Positions 11,662 through 24,054 are shown, counted from the first letter of the stretch. The stretch: DNA of 64,000 bases from Bisporella sp. PMI_857 (GCA_021307315.1 JAJSPD010000022.1:1-64000); one strand, 5' to 3'. A program made the numbers and translations. The notes: generated from the sequence alone by a model not told the origin.

Positions 11662-12541
11662 TCAAATTTCACTCGTCATCTCGTCACCATCCATCGGCAT
11701 TTCCGCCTCTAGAGCATACAGGATCTCCTCTGTAGTACTTTATTTCTTCATCTAACAGCCCATACTACCTTCCCACCAATCAATCCTCCTAAGTTAGGAA
11801 ATTACCCCTGCGTAAAAAGAAGGTCCACTCTTTGGTCATATCTGTCCATTTCCTCTGTTGTCTTGAATGGACCAGGTGATTTGTAAGGCCAGTGCCCTGC
11901 CAAGGTGGTGTAAAAGATAGATCCAGGCTAAATATATCGGTTGCTGGGGTGGACACATATTCCTGTGTAGGATCAAAGGAGCCAGCATCGGGAAGATGTC
12001 TTCCATCCAGATCCAGCTCTTCACACGTTGACCCACCAAAGTCGCATAGCCAGATGCCTAGAGACGCTGTCGAAGTGGCGTGAGCGAGGAAGTTCTCGGG
12101 GCGCAAATCTGAGTGTATCATGCCTTTACTATGAAGGTATACGATGGATTCAGCCGTTTGCCGGCACCATTTATTGCGCAGAGAAATGATAATGAAGCTG
12201 TTGTTCTCGTCGATATACAGCTGTAGATTTCCGTGGATTGCCTCAGCAAGGAGCCGCCCTTGCTGCATGCCTATCGTGTCTTGGTATCTAGATATCTGAA
12301 AATACTAATTAACACGATGAAACCGCCTTTTATGGCTAGACATGAACGAACTTTACGATCCTTGGATGGTCTCCCAGCTTGTCGAATATTTGGCGCTCGA
12401 CTAAGAAGTTGTGCGCAAACTCCTTGGGCAATTCTTGGTAACAAGGACTCTCTCCCCAGATCTGTGTGGTGATTTCAGGATCATTTCTAGTTGTACTCGA
12501 GAGAAGCTAGACGTCGAGCCATAGTACTTCAAAGCAGCCAT
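11662..12541 (-). pseudogene. Protein kinase pseudogene
   Basis: Read on the minus strand from 12541, frames encode an N-lobe piece (FLVERQIFDKLGDHPRIVK), an intron-like gap, then RYQDTIGMQQG, YLHSKGMIHSDLRPENF (catalytic loop, HSD for HRD), LCDFGGS (DFG) and VSTPATDIFSL. A one-base loss right after that point shifts the frame: the continuation GSIFYTTLAGHWPYKSPGP and EEMDRYDQRVDLLF lies in the next frame. A stop then replaces a glutamate position (QG-stop-F), and more stops follow before the tail EEILYALEAEMP. The N-terminus also needs a frame change to join its putative start. The motifs identify a eukaryotic-type Ser/Thr kinase of a common fungal expansion; three separate lesions make it a clear pseudogene. 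Confidence 0.8.
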
Positions 12542-12859
12542 TCTAGGAGGACCGAATACGGGAACTTGAAGGTGAAATATGAGGGAGGCAGGAAGAAAGC
12601 TGATAAATGGCTGACTTGGAAAAGAGTTTAGGGTTTAGTTTGAAAGCTGTTAGATTTGAGGATCCAGGCTGAGGGTCCGACTAAACTGACCCCTGGGGGT
12701 CAGTTTAGACGGATGACTAGCACCTCACCAAAACGCGACACCAGCTGTAAAGAACCTGTAGAAACGCGATTACAACTTGTAAATGTACTGATTCATTTTC
12801 AGACTTCAATTTGCACTCGCATATTATGGATACTGAATTGTTAACTCTTGTTTCTTTTT

Positions 12860-13330
12860 TAATGCAAGTGCTGAAGCAGCCGATCGAGCGGTGAAGGAAA
12901 AGGCGGAACAGGGCTCAACTTCACCGCACAGGCGAGATTGCTATCGGAACCAAACTCCTTGCGGATCCTAACGGAAACAACAAATCAATTATCCGACAAA
13001 CGATGAAAAACGAGTAAACGCTATTTTGAGTAGCGGCCAAGTATAGCAAGGAACTGTTTAAACTTTGGATACGGCCGGGAAAAGCAATACTCGATACTTA
13101 TAAAAACATGTACAGGGTGATCAGCTCTGTTATCAAGCAAATGCGTACCGGCAAAATCGGCGGCGTATGCGCTTATTTACACGCAATCAACGAAGCCGAC
13201 ACCGATCAATGCTAATGTGAGTACGGAACGCACACAGAACACTACATTTTGCTCGAGTGTAGAAACTGGACGAAAAAGCCGCACTAAATGTAGGCAAGCA
13301 ATCATTTATGTGTAAAGCTTAAACACATTC
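12860..13330 (+). mobile_element. LINE retrotransposon remnant (C-terminal end)
   Basis: An open-frame trace reads [28 protein letters not shown], a stop, then CEYGTHTEHYILLEC. This is the RNase H-distal zinc-knuckle tail found in Tad-like fungal LINEs (RTG, AYLHRI, CxCG, HxLLEC). The stop sits where glutamine is usual (CAA to TAA), compatible with C-to-T mutation. Traces such as SAEAADRAVKEKAEQG lie upstream in another frame. Nothing is seen between 12542 and 12859. Confidence 0.55.
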
Positions 13331-13806
13331 TTTGTAGCTCGTTGATCAAATTTAAATTATATCCGGGATCGACGAGGAGCCGCATTGGGGGCCTCAATCG
13401 TCTAATAGAGATAGGTGACTCCTGACGGAATGGAAGACTTTCGTCCGGGGGGCGATTGGGCTTGGCAGACGGGGGATACAAACTTTTTTGCACCCTACTA
13501 GAGCTGGCTGGGGGTAGATGCGGGGCTCCCTACTTAACTACCCAAAAATATAGTAGAGCCACTGGTGTGTGCGCGATTTTATGGAGGGGTAAGCTGGCAC
13601 GTGGTGTGTATTGTGTAACTGCCTAGCGATTGGCTGGCCATGCACGCTTGCAGCACAATTCCCGCGAGGCTGCGTTCAGCCGAGTCGACATAAGCACCTC
13701 GATATGAACGTCTCTCCCTACTCAACAAACGACTACACGCGTATGCCGACTCACTACTTAATGTTCACCGAGAACTCGTTTTTTTAGCCGTCTCGATGCT
13801 AGTAAA
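13331..13806. other. Intergenic, probable promoter of the HET-NLR gene
   Basis: About 480 bases with no supported gene. The first part may still be LINE debris. The last 200 bases precede the ATG at 13807 and presumably hold its promoter, though no specific element can be named. Confidence 0.4.
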
Positions 13807-16800
13807 ATGATACGCCTGCTTCAATACAACGATGGCGAGTTTAGCCTGACCACGTTCTTTGCCGATAAGATTCCCCAGAACTATGCTATACTTTCGCACA
13901 CATGGGAAGAGGAGGAAGTGACGTTTGAAGATCTGCAAGTTGGAATCAGCACGAGAAAAGCTGGCTATAATAAGATACGATTCTGCGGAGAACAAGCTAA
14001 GCGTGATGGCTTGCAATACTTTTGGATAGACACATGCTGCATCGACAAATCGAGCAGCGCTGAACTCTCTGAGGCTATCAACTCTATGTTTTGCTGGTAC
14101 CGTAATGCGACTAGATGCTACGTTTATCTATCAGATGTCTCGAGACATCCTTTCGCCACGGACGACAAGTCTCACGAGCCCTGGGAAGAGAAATTTCGGA
14201 AAAGCAGATGGTTTACTCGAGGCTGGACCCTTCAAGAGCTTATTGCGCCGGCTTCAGTCGAATTCTTCTCAAAAGAGGGGGAGCTGCTAGGTAATAAGAA
14301 TTCTTTAGAACGATATACCTGCGAGGTAACGGGAATTCCGGCCAAAGCTCTCCGGGGAAGCGCATTGCCTGATTTCAGCGTCACTGAGCGAATGTCATGG
14401 GCTGCAAGTCGTATGACTACCTGCAAAGAAGATATAGCGTACTCTTTACTAGGCATTTTCGACGTTAATATGCCGCTTATTTACGGCGAAGGGGAGGAAA
14501 AGGCATTGAAGCGACTTAGAGACGAGATTGACAAGGCTTCAAAGGGTAGGTCCTTCTCTGTTGCTATGAGCACTCATCAAGAGTAAAGGCATGTGGGTAT
14601 TACGAAGTTGCTGACTAGATCAGGGTTTAAACGCGAGGATTTCTCAGTCGCCTTCAGCCTCTCTGATGTTTCCGACGTCGAACACTTCGTAGCAAGGAAA
14701 ACAGAGCTTCTAGAGATGCACAATTCACTTAATGGCGACGGGTCCCGCCGAGTAGTTGTTCTTTACGGTCTCGGCGGAATCGGCAAAACACAACTTAGTG
14801 CTGCATATGCGAAGCGGCACAAAGACAGTTACTCGGGAATATTCTGGCTGAACATCAAGGACAAAGATTCTCTGAAGCAGAGCTTTGCTAAAATAGCCAA
14901 ACAGATATCAAGAGAACACCCGTCGGCTAGCCAGCTAAGTAACGTAGATACAAATAAAAACGTTGACGAGGTAGTAGACGCTGTTAAAGCGTGGCTGAGT
15001 CTGCCTAATAATACGCGATGGCTGATGATATACGATAACTACGACAACCCCCAATTGCCTGGGAAAACAGATCCCGCGGCAGTGGATATTCGAAAATTCC
15101 TCCCCGAATCATATCAAGGGTCTATTATTATCACAACGCGGTCGTCGCAGGTCAAATTCGGCCATTGTATCCAAATTCGTAAACTCGGGGATGTGCGTGA
15201 TAGTCTTGAGATTTTGTTAAACGCCTCGAGACGGGAAAAACTGAGAACCGGTAAGGACATTCTAATGTTTGTACCGCAGTACTAAATTTAATGCTAGATC
15301 CAGATGCTATTAAGCTTGCTAAAGAATTAGACGGTCTTCCGCTTGCACTAGCTACTGCTGGAGCATATCTTGATCAAGTTGCGATAAGTTTTTCGGACTA
15401 TTTACGTCTGTACAAGCAGTCGTGGGTGCAACTCCAAGAATCGAGTCCGGAACTGGACTCGTACGAAAACCGAACACTCTACTCTACATGGCAAATATCA
15501 CTCGATCACATTAAACAGCAAAGTGACCTTTCATCTAAGCTTCTTTGTTTCTGGGCGTATTTCGATAATCAAGATCTCTGGTTAGAGCTTCTCCAGCACA
15601 GTAACTCGAACGACCCAGACTGGGTACAAGAACTGACGAAAAACGAAGTAAGCTTTCATCAAGCGGTACGGGTATTAAGTAACCACGGGCTAGTAGAGGT
15701 AGATACGTCTTCGCAAGGTATAACCGAGTCACGAGGGTACAGCATTCATGGATGCGTTCACTTGTGGACAATTCATGTTCTAAACCAAGAGTGGGATTAT
15801 GATCTGGCTAGGATAGCCGTGAAATTTGTAGGATTACATGTTCCTGGAAAGGAGACTGCTCAGCCGTGGCTGACGCAACGACGGCTTCTCCGGCATGCAG
15901 CTAGGTGTTCGTCTATTATGTTGAACGGCTTAGTCAGAAATGATAGCATGGCATGGGCATGTCACAACTTGGGCGTCCTCTACGCCGACCAAGGTAAGCT
16001 GGTCGAGGCCGAGCAGATGTACCAACGGGCGCTGCAAGGCTACAAGAATTCACGGGGTCCGGAGCACACATCGATGCTCAACACAGTCAACAGCCTGGGG
16101 AGCCTTTACGCCGACCAAGGCAAGCTGGTCGAGGCCGAACAGATGTACCAGCGGGCGCTGCATAGCAAGGAGAAGGCATGGGGTCCAGAGCACACATCGA
16201 CGCTCGACACAGTCAACAACCTGGGGAGCCTCTACCAAAACCAAGGCAAGCTGGTCGAGGCCGAACAGATGTACCAGCGGGCGCTGCAAGGCTATGAGAA
16301 ATCATGGGGTCCAGAGCACACGTCGACGCTGGACACAGTCCACAACCTAGGGGGCCTTTACGCCGACCAAGGAAAGCTGGTCGAGGCCGAGCAGATGTAC
16401 CAGCGGGCGCTGCAAGGCTACGTGATATCATGGGGTCCAGAGCACACGTCGACGCTGGACACAGTCAACAACCTAGGGGGCCTCTACGCCGACCAAGGTA
16501 AGCTAGTCGAGGCCGAACAGATGTACCAGCGGGCGCTGCAAGGCTACGAGAAATCATGGGGTCCGGAGCACGCGTCGACGCTTAATACGGTCAACAACCT
16601 AGGGCTTCTCTACGCCGATCAAGGAAAGCTGGCCGAGGCCGAACAGATGTACCAACGGGCGCTGCAAGGCTATGAGAAATCATGGGGTCCAGAGCACACG
16701 TCGACGCTGGACACGGTTAACAACCTAGGGCTCCTTTACCAAATCCAAGGCAAGCTGGTCGAGGCCGAACAGATGTACCAGCGGGCGCTACAAGGCAAGG

Positions 16801-17771
16801 AGAAGGCATGGGGTCCGGAGCACACGTCGACGCTGGACACGGTCAACAACCTAGGGCTTCTCTACGCCGATCAAGGAAAGCTGGTCGAGGCCGAACAGAT
16901 GTACCAGCGGGCGTTACAAGGCAAGGAGAAGGCATGGGGTCTGGAGCACAGGTGGACGCTGGACACGGTCAATAACCTAGGGCTCCTTTACCAAATCCAA
17001 GGCAAGCTGGTCGAGGCCGAACAGATGTACCAGCGGGCGCTACAAGGCTACGAGAAATCATGGGGTCCAGAGCACACGTCGACGCTGGACACAGTCCACA
17101 ACTTAGGGGGCCTCTACAAGAACCAAGGCAAGCTGGTTGAGGCCGAGCAGATGTACCAGCGGGCGCTGCAAGGCTACGAGATATCATGGGGTCCGGAGCA
17201 CACGTCGACACTTAATACGGTCAACAACCTAGGGCTTCTTTACAAAAACCAAGGCAAGCTGGCCGAGGCCGAGCAGATGTACCAGCGGGCGCTGCAGGGC
17301 AAGGAGAAGGCATGGGGTCCGGAGCACATGTCAACGCTCGGCACGGTCCACAACTTGGGGCTCCTTTACACCGACCAAGGTAAGCTAGTCGAGGCCGAGC
17401 AGATGTACCAACGTGCGCTACGAAGCTACGAGAAAGCGCTCGGTACAGATAAAATCATCACTTATGTCCCAGCGCTAAATACAATCTGGGCTTTCGGCTT
17501 GCTTTTCGAACTTCAAGCTGATATAGAGAAGGCCAGGACTATGTATTCAAAAGCATCGCTTGGGTATGAAAAAGTTTTCGGACCTGAACATCCGAAGCCT
17601 CAAAGTTTGCGTCACAAACTTTGTGCTTTAGACGCCGTTGTGGAGAACAAGGCCCTGGTAGAAGTTGAAGAGGCCGTGGGCGATCTCCAGGGAGGACCAT
17701 CACATCTAGGTGTTAAAGAAACTCCCTTAAAATCAAAACTGCGCAACCTGTTTCGAAATCTTGGCATATAG
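13807..17771 (+). CDS. NLR-like protein: HET - NB-ARC - TPR
   Basis: Exons 13807-14545, 14624-15250, 15298-17771, giving 1279 aa. The introns (78 and 47 nt) have GTAGGT and GTAAGG donors, and splicing joins KASKG to FKREDFSV and removes two in-frame stops. Residues 1-246 are a HET domain (YAILSHTWEEEEVTF, QYFWIDTCCIDK, WTLQELIAP, YSLLGIFDVNMPLIYGEG), a death effector in fungal heterokaryon incompatibility. NB-ARC follows: P-loop GLGGIGKTQ, Walker B RWLMIYDN, IIITTRSS, GLPLALATAGAYL. From about residue 678 there are twelve near-identical 42-residue TPR units plus one diverged unit, then a short basic tail. Known relatives act as receptors whose repeat domain detects a partner and triggers HET-mediated cell death; that role here is inferred. 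The gene looks intact. Confidence 0.92.
15966..17477 (+). repeat. Twelve 126-bp TPR-coding tandem repeats
   Basis: Twelve consecutive units of exactly 126 bp, each coding 42 residues with core GKLVEAEQMYQRAL (A for V in units 6 and 11). Most of each unit is identical even at DNA level. Differences concentrate at two places: the pair after LY (AD, QN, QI, KN or TD) and the segment after RAL (GYEKSWG, GKEKAWG, GYVISWG, GYEISWG and others). Near-identity with focal variation suggests repeat shuffling and homogenisation. Confidence 0.95.
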
Positions 17772-19078
17772 TAAAGTCCTTGACCATGTAGCTTTGCAGC
17801 GAATATCTCATGTATAATAGTTCTATTCTTCACATGTTTATGCTATAAAAAAGTTCCAGTGATTCAACTTACCTTTAAATATGTGTATTCGTGTGGAGAG
17901 CAAAGGCTTGATAAGGCAGATGCCGTCCATTAGCTCCATACGAGAGTGAGGTTTTGCCTGGGGGTTGGGATTGTCTGTGTAGAGCATTTTAGCAGGCGTC
18001 ACTTTCTCCATGGCATTCTCTCCCCAACATAGACTCTACGGACCTTAATGCCACCGACTCAGTCTGCCTCGATTGGCGTTTTGTAAGGTGCTGGAGTAGT
18101 GTGGCACAAGTCAACTGCAATCTGATACAAGACTAATCTCTACCCTCTCTACTACGTCCCGAGGCCCCTACCTATACCCTCCGTACCCCTGGCGGCTCCC
18201 CACGTGCCCATACATGCCCAGCATCAGGGCTCTTACCGAGCCTCTCCTTGCCCCTTTAGCACGTGACATCCTGGCACCTGACACGTTTTGATAACCTACT
18301 TACTCGTCAATGACACAGCAGGGGAGAGCAGATTCTAGCAGGCTTCCCGATGCAGGATTCGCCATCTCCATAAGGCCCTGACTCGTTCGCATCCGAATCA
18401 GACGACCAATGGATCCATAGGATGACGACCGATACAATGATCCAAGCCAGCGACAGACCCAGACGAACGAGCTTAAGCTATGTCAGCTTCTTAGCCAGGG
18501 GAGAGTTCTCTGGCCTGTCATGTGGAATCGGCTAGGAGCCTGACACATTGACAAAGCACTCCGAAATGGAGGGAGCCACCACCAGTGAACTTATCAAAAA
18601 AAGTCCATGCTTAAAATAAAGTTCCTTAGCTAGGTGAATTATATCCATATTTTCTATTTACAGCCATATGCCTTCGTAATGAATCAATCGAAATAATGAA
18701 ATTATGAATGACGCTTACCGAGCCTCGCGTCAGCCATAGCCCCTAAACAGCTACAGGCTTGGCAAATAATTACTACTATTGATTGATTGATTGATTGATT
18801 GATTCTATCTAACGTCTGTCTACGGCCCGTGCGAAGCACGAGGCCTACTCCGAATTCGAAGAGGGGACGCTGGGAGTAAACTCCTAGAACCCGGAGGCTA
18901 CAAGCCTTGTATGTACAGCTACTTTGAGTTTTTCCTTAACCGCAAGTATTGGTCCGGCAGGTATTTAAACTAAAGTTGTACAACAAACCTTCCCCTATGC
19001 TTTGGCCCCCCTACGCCCCGCGGCTCTCACGGCGTTATTATGTAGGATTAAGAGAAAGGTGTATGTAAATAACAAAGG
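17772..19078. other. Intergenic with a GATT microsatellite
   Basis: About 1.3 kb without a supported gene. A tetranucleotide tract of about six GATT copies lies at 18778-18804. The first 100 bases are the 3' flank of the HET-NLR gene. Confidence 0.5.
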
Positions 19079-19501
19079 TGTAACAAACAGAGGGCAACAG
19101 GAGGGATTGCAATATTGTAGGTGAGGACGCGTATGATATAAAAATACGTGACTAGCAGTGCAAAAGTAATAGTATTGTATTGATATGAAATGTAAACCTT
19201 TGAATCTATGAGACCCAAGCTTGTCCTTCTCTAAGGAGTTCTAGCTTCCTTTTTATGTCCTTCGCCCTCGACTGTGTTGTATTCTTTCTTTACAGCCGCC
19301 AAGCTTGCGATTTGCTTGTGATCTGAATATCTCCGAAAGTACCCTACCAGCTGAAGCCCACGACAGTCTAGGACCTACGCCTTTGTAGTGGCTGCAAGCC
19401 TGTGGCTGGCCATAGGCTGTTTACGCCGTTCGCAGCCCTTAATTTCTCCCGTAAGGACTTTTATTCTATATCCACTGGTTTGACGGATCCTGGCTGTTAC
19501 A
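19079..19501 (-). mobile_element. Solo LTR, family B (inverted)
   Basis: Inverted 423-base copy of the 10058-10490 element. On the + strand it begins TGTAACAAACAGAGGGC and ends CCTGGCTGTTACA. Shared blocks include CAAAAGTAATAGTATTG, CTTTGAATCTATGA and GGCCATAGGCTGTTTACGCC. No intact target duplication. Confidence 0.65.
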
Positions 19502-20984
19502 GTGAGCGAAGTGATATAATACCATTGTAGAATACACGCTTGTAAAAGACAAATATGGGGAACGCTCAGGTCCCATCCGGCTAGAATGCGCGCCAAGCGC
19601 ACTAGCTGTATGAGGAAATCTAAACGAGCCTCGGCTACTAGCATTCCCCGCGACAGTCTTGCTCGTCTTTTCCCGCCTGGTTCGTTATCAACTTCCATAG
19701 CCCCTCTTGAGATAAACAATTACACCTTGAAGGATATCTCTTCTGGGACCTACCCTATCCCGAAAACCTTAATCCCGGGAGCCGCAACTCAGGGTTAATG
19801 GCATCGTTACCATTATCAGGCTTAACATTACTAGAAATGCTGATACAGGCGAAGACTCCACCCCGATCATCACTACATTGGGTGTGTTGGAACTTTAGTA
19901 ACGAAATACCAAGTGGGAAGCTGGAATATTTGGGTATATACGGAGCAGCCCTCAGCCTTGTCATTTGGAACCATAGTAGTGCATGGTCCATCCCATGTGC
20001 AATACGCTAAATTTGACGCTTCCCGAAACTTGAATCTCGGGTTCGGTTTCGTATTCGTCATGCACAACCACAGACACCAAGCATGAAGTCTGTCATCGCT
20101 TTCATAGGCCCCATGGAAGGGCTAGTTGCGGGTTTTCCGTTTCAGTTTGTCCGCTCTTTTGGCTGCTGTCATAGCTTAGAGACCTGCTAGTCTTGGAACC
20201 ATACTCCTGGCGGCTTGATACGAGATGTCGGCACATGTTTGCTGGCAAAGGAAGAAAGGGAGAGGTAATAGCAAGAACGGATCTAATGGGTGACATGCAG
20301 GGGACTTTAGACTCCTGTACACCGCCTACCAGGATAAACCACACCTCTACGTCAACCACAAATGCAAAAATATGATACATGCCTCTCCTCAGGTCTTGAA
20401 GTCGCAGCTAGCATTCCCCATGCCTGCGTCCTTTGTTTGCTGGCTCACGATGACTTTCTAGCTTATACGATTCTCTCAAGTTCTAAAGGTTATTCAGCCG
20501 CGGGTATTCTTACAAGGGCTGTTCTCGATTACTACAATTATAACGGAGAGGCTGCAGGATAGGACTTTGGGCAATCAAGAACTCGATCCCTGCTCGTATT
20601 AAATGCGACATTTCGGGGGGCGGATACGAATGTATCCGGCAGGAGAAGATAGACACACGTTCCGGCGCCGATCACTCAGGAATAGCTGCTAAATAGCGGG
20701 AGAGCTTCGACGACAGGGAGAAGAGAACCATCCCTGCATAGTCAGTCTATGAACTCCCGTTAGCCTGTCACATTAGCGTAAAGCCCTGAATATCTTGCTC
20801 CACTTTACGACCGCCGTAAAACTCAGTTGACATATGTTTATACTATTGCTAACCAAATTGTTATGCGTAGCTGTAATTAACCCAAGATTTTAGCCACTAT
20901 TAAAGATGCCCATTGTGGCGTAGAGGGGAGCTCATAAGACGCCGAAAATCGATTGTTAAAGACAGAAACGACTCAATGGCACTA
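19502..20984. other. Intergenic, no gene recognised
   Basis: About 1.5 kb holding only short open frames (the longest about 70-114 codons, on both strands) without recognisable domains. They overlap each other and show no splice context, so I do not call them genes. Confidence 0.4.
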
Positions 20985-20992
20985 ACCCTACT

Positions 20993-21150
20993 GTTGGTAT
21001 TACTTTCTGTGATACCTTCTTCGTATTGATGACTTGCAATAGCTTAAGTCGGTTACCCACGGGGCACGTAGCACCGCGATCTCAGCGCAGTGCTATATAT
21101 GCTCGTTGTAGGTGGTTAACTTGTTCTTGATTGTTCTAAGTTACATCCTA
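20993..21150 (+). repeat. Dispersed repeat G, copy 1
   Basis: Contains the block GGGGCACGTAGCACCGCGAT followed by ATGCTCGTTGTAGGTGGTT and ACTTGTTCTTGATTG. The same block recurs at 25741-25990 (+) and 47340-47505 (-). Ends are not defined; it may be another LTR. Confidence 0.55.
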
Positions 21151-22560
21151 CGAGCGAGAACTTAAATACATTCAGGTGGTGGCCTGTGCGTCATGGGGCA
21201 TTCACATGACTTTGACTTTATACCAACACCTGCCTTACCCGAGAGAAAAAAAATATATATAATAAATTAAAAGAGGTAACAAAAAATCACTTAGTAACTG
21301 CAAAACGCTAAATGCGGCTCAACCTGCTGCGTACTGTAAAGGTTGGTATCCGCTATTCTGCTCAAAATACCTAGTCAGGATTAGCCGTCTAGTTTCACCT
21401 AGGTTCAGTGATTTAGAGACGGTAGTTGAGACCAAACTACTGCCACTTGAAAAGGCCCCGCCAGAGTCCTCGGGATGTAAAATCCCAAGTAGGATCGACG
21501 CTCTCTGGATCTCGATCATTCTCTGCCTATTGCCCTCTGTTTGCATCACTCTGTGGGGCTAATAATTTCGTAAATATTAAACCAATAACATTTCTTCAAT
21601 TCCGCCATGCTAAGTAATCGCTACCAAGAGAAGTGGGTGAGAAAAGTTTGGAAAATAATAGTGAAAGCCACCTCCACAGACATGGCTTGCGCTTAGCGCG
21701 CAGCGTATTAATTGAAATTATTAGCGTACCTGTAGTAGATATCGCTAGATTTCTGAGCTACTGCGACCAGCTTACGGGCTAGACATGGGATTGGGGATAT
21801 GCATCACATTAAGTTTAGCCTCCAGGCCCTCAAACAGGCCCGCCAAAGCCTGGATAGATCACCAACAATAAACTGAAACCTTAACATCGGCCGGAAATAT
21901 CGGGGCTAAAGTTCGCAAACGCGACTTCCAACTGTGAACAGTACTCCTCTTTAACAGCTATTCAGAATAAGGTGAACTCTCAAGTGAAACTGCAAAAGCT
22001 GCAACCATTTTCATTGCTCGCTCCTATTGCTAGACGTCATGGCTGCTTCTCAGAACTCAGATTTGAGATTGTTTTGGAGCAATGAAGAGCGTCACATCAC
22101 TAATAGTCGCGGAAAATGAACATACCCGTGGGTAAGAGACGGCAATGTATGGACATTCATTGTCTCATAGCCGAAGTTCAGCCTCGCTTTAATAAGGATT
22201 ACGGTACATACACCCTGGTCAAAGAGGTATAGTACATCAAATAGACGCAGACGATTTTAAAGAAACCACATCCTGGGTGACTAGAACTGTAGCGATATTC
22301 TTTCACAGAACCTGTGGAAATTACACAACTCGAAAGGTATTCATAGATTTCATTAACCTTAGAAGGCAGCCTCCTCCGTGTCTTGTCCGAACAGATCGAA
22401 ATCTAGCCGAGCCACCACTCAATTTCCCATGATATGAAGCCAATAGAAACAATCCTCGTCCCCAGAATTCGACAGATACTAAGAGACAAGTATCAGGAAC
22501 AAAACATATTGTAATTGAAATAACTGTTGCTCACATTCCTATTCAACAGAACCTACGCCG
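21151..22560. other. Intergenic, no gene recognised
   Basis: About 1.4 kb, AT-rich in places (for example 21246-21270), without a supported gene or a repeat shared with the rest of the window. Confidence 0.4.
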
Positions 22561-23574
22561 TTATTTCTTAGCAACGTGTATGATAATCTTTCCTTTCATA
22601 TGGCCCAACCTTAGCTTTTCAAACGCTTTTAATGTATTCTCCCATTCGAATGACTCATCGACAACGACTCTCACTTTCCTTTCTGCTAGCAATCTGCCCA
22701 TATGCTGGTAATCATCGTTATTACTCCTTACCCGTACAAAATGAAATGGCCTACGCCCACCACCCAGAAAACCGGGTTGAAGCATCCTGCGAAGCATGGT
22801 ACCCACACCAGCTGCAACACTGACTTGCGCAAAGGTTCCTTTCGGCTTAAGAAAAGTATGGCTATGCTCGTATAACAGGGCTGGGTTACCGACGTTGTCG
22901 ATGGCGAGGTCAAAAATTTGGCCCTTCTTCATCAATTGGGAGATGATATCGATTTTATTATAGTCAAGAACCTCGTCCGCGCCGAGGCTCTTGCATAGAT
23001 TGACACTGCCTGTTGAGCAAGTCACCGTGACCTCAGCGCCCATGGATTTAGCAAACTGAATCCCAAATGTGCCAACCCCACCGCTACCACCGTTTATGAA
23101 GACTTTGGATCCGGGCTTGACGCAGCTAGGGAGTAAAGACTGAAAAGCCGCCGTTGCAGCCGTTCCCACGGCCGCAGCATGCTCGGGCTCAACTCCTTCG
23201 GGAAGCATGGCGCATTCCGTACATGAAACAACGATGAATTGACGGAGTGTACCGAATTGAGATGTCTTTCTCAAAGCTCCAAATACCAATTGCCCTTCTC
23301 TAAAGGCGGTACTGCTGGCGTGTGTTGCTATAATGCGGCCGCAGAAGTCGAGACCTGGGCTCGCAGGTTTTTTAATGGTAAGTTTCCCAAATATGCCTGA
23401 CTCAGGAAGCTTATAGTCGACCGGGTTAATAGAAGCTGTGATAACTTCAACGAGTATCTGGTTTTCAGTGAGCGAGGATTTGGAGGGGATAGGTGCGGAT
23501 AAGTTAAGAACTAATGATTTCTCCAGTGTGCCTTGAATGGTTGCGTACTCCCAGGCTTCCATTGTTGAAGTCAT
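22561..23574 (-). CDS. Zinc-independent alcohol dehydrogenase / quinone oxidoreductase-like protein
   Basis: A single-exon frame of 337 aa starting at ATG 23574; a second in-frame ATG lies four codons later. The N-terminal GroES-like fold shows INPVDYKLP and PGLDFCGRI. The Rossmann fold has NGGSGGVGTFGIQFAK, the NAD(P)H-binding glycine motif, then SLGADEVLDY. The C-terminus ends GKIIIHVAKK. Missing catalytic-zinc ligands place it with quinone oxidoreductase/RTN4IP1-like MDR enzymes, which reduce quinones or activated alkenes with NAD(P)H. The substrate cannot be read from sequence. Length is normal and no lesion is seen. Confidence 0.9.
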   Translation of the reverse strand: MTSTMEAWEYATIQGTLEKSLVLNLSAPIPSKSSLTENQILVEVITASINPVDYKLPESGIFGKLTIKKPASPGLDFCGRIIATHASSTAFREGQLVFGALRKTSQFGTLRQFIVVSCTECAMLPEGVEPEHAAAVGTAATAAFQSLLPSCVKPGSKVFINGGSGGVGTFGIQFAKSMGAEVTVTCSTGSVNLCKSLGADEVLDYNKIDIISQLMKKGQIFDLAIDNVGNPALLYEHSHTFLKPKGTFAQVSVAAGVGTMLRRMLQPGFLGGGRRPFHFVRVRSNNDDYQHMGRLLAERKVRVVVDESFEWENTLKAFEKLRLGHMKGKIIIHVAKK

Positions 23575-23638
23575 TGTGAATAGCCGTCAGGACTCAAAGC
23601 GTAACTTCAATCAAAAACAGATTCGAAGGATATCCATG

Positions 23639-24034
23639 TCAAGTGCAATCGTGAAATTTATATTCTTTGGGAAGCCTGAAGACAATCGAAGGCATATTCC
23701 CAGAACTGGTGTTTCTTCGATTCGGACTGCATGAGCTATCATATCGGCTCAAATTCCAGCCGTGCCAAGGTTGAAAAGTCTCCGGCTTCTCCACATATTT
23801 AGTATGGCTCGGATAACATTGCTTCTGATAGGCTGATGGCTCGTACCGCAGTAACAGAACAGCGGCTAAGATTACTACTGATAGCAGCCTAGGCCATCGG
23901 CAAGAAACCACGACTCTCGAGCCGACAATTAGATATTTCTCGATCGCTAAGGGTGGTGTTATTATTTTCAGAGGAATCCTTTCGTCGTCGAGGAGAACCG
24001 CCATAAAGGCAGTCCACTTACGACAACCCTTCAT
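23639..24034 (-). CDS. Small hypothetical protein (uncertain)
   Basis: A 131-codon ATG frame, head to head with the YKT6 copy (21 bases between the start codons). It has one hydrophobic stretch (SVVILAAVLLL) after a basic segment, like a type II signal anchor, then a cysteine-containing tail. No family recognised. It could be the 5' exon of a longer gene or chance; support is weak. Confidence 0.25.
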   Translation of the reverse strand: MKGCRKWTAFMAVLLDDERIPLKIITPPLAIEKYLIVGSRVVVSCRWPRLLSVVILAAVLLLRYEPSAYQKQCYPSHTKYVEKPETFQPWHGWNLSRYDSSCSPNRRNTSSGNMPSIVFRLPKEYKFHDCT

Positions 24035-24054
24035 GACATACTAGAACAGCCAAG

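Noticed and set aside
16050..17211. Several antisense and alternate-frame open frames of 65-136 codons across the TPR region
   Set aside because: They are shadows of the 126-bp repeats: a repeat length divisible by three keeps all frames open and makes repetitive peptides.
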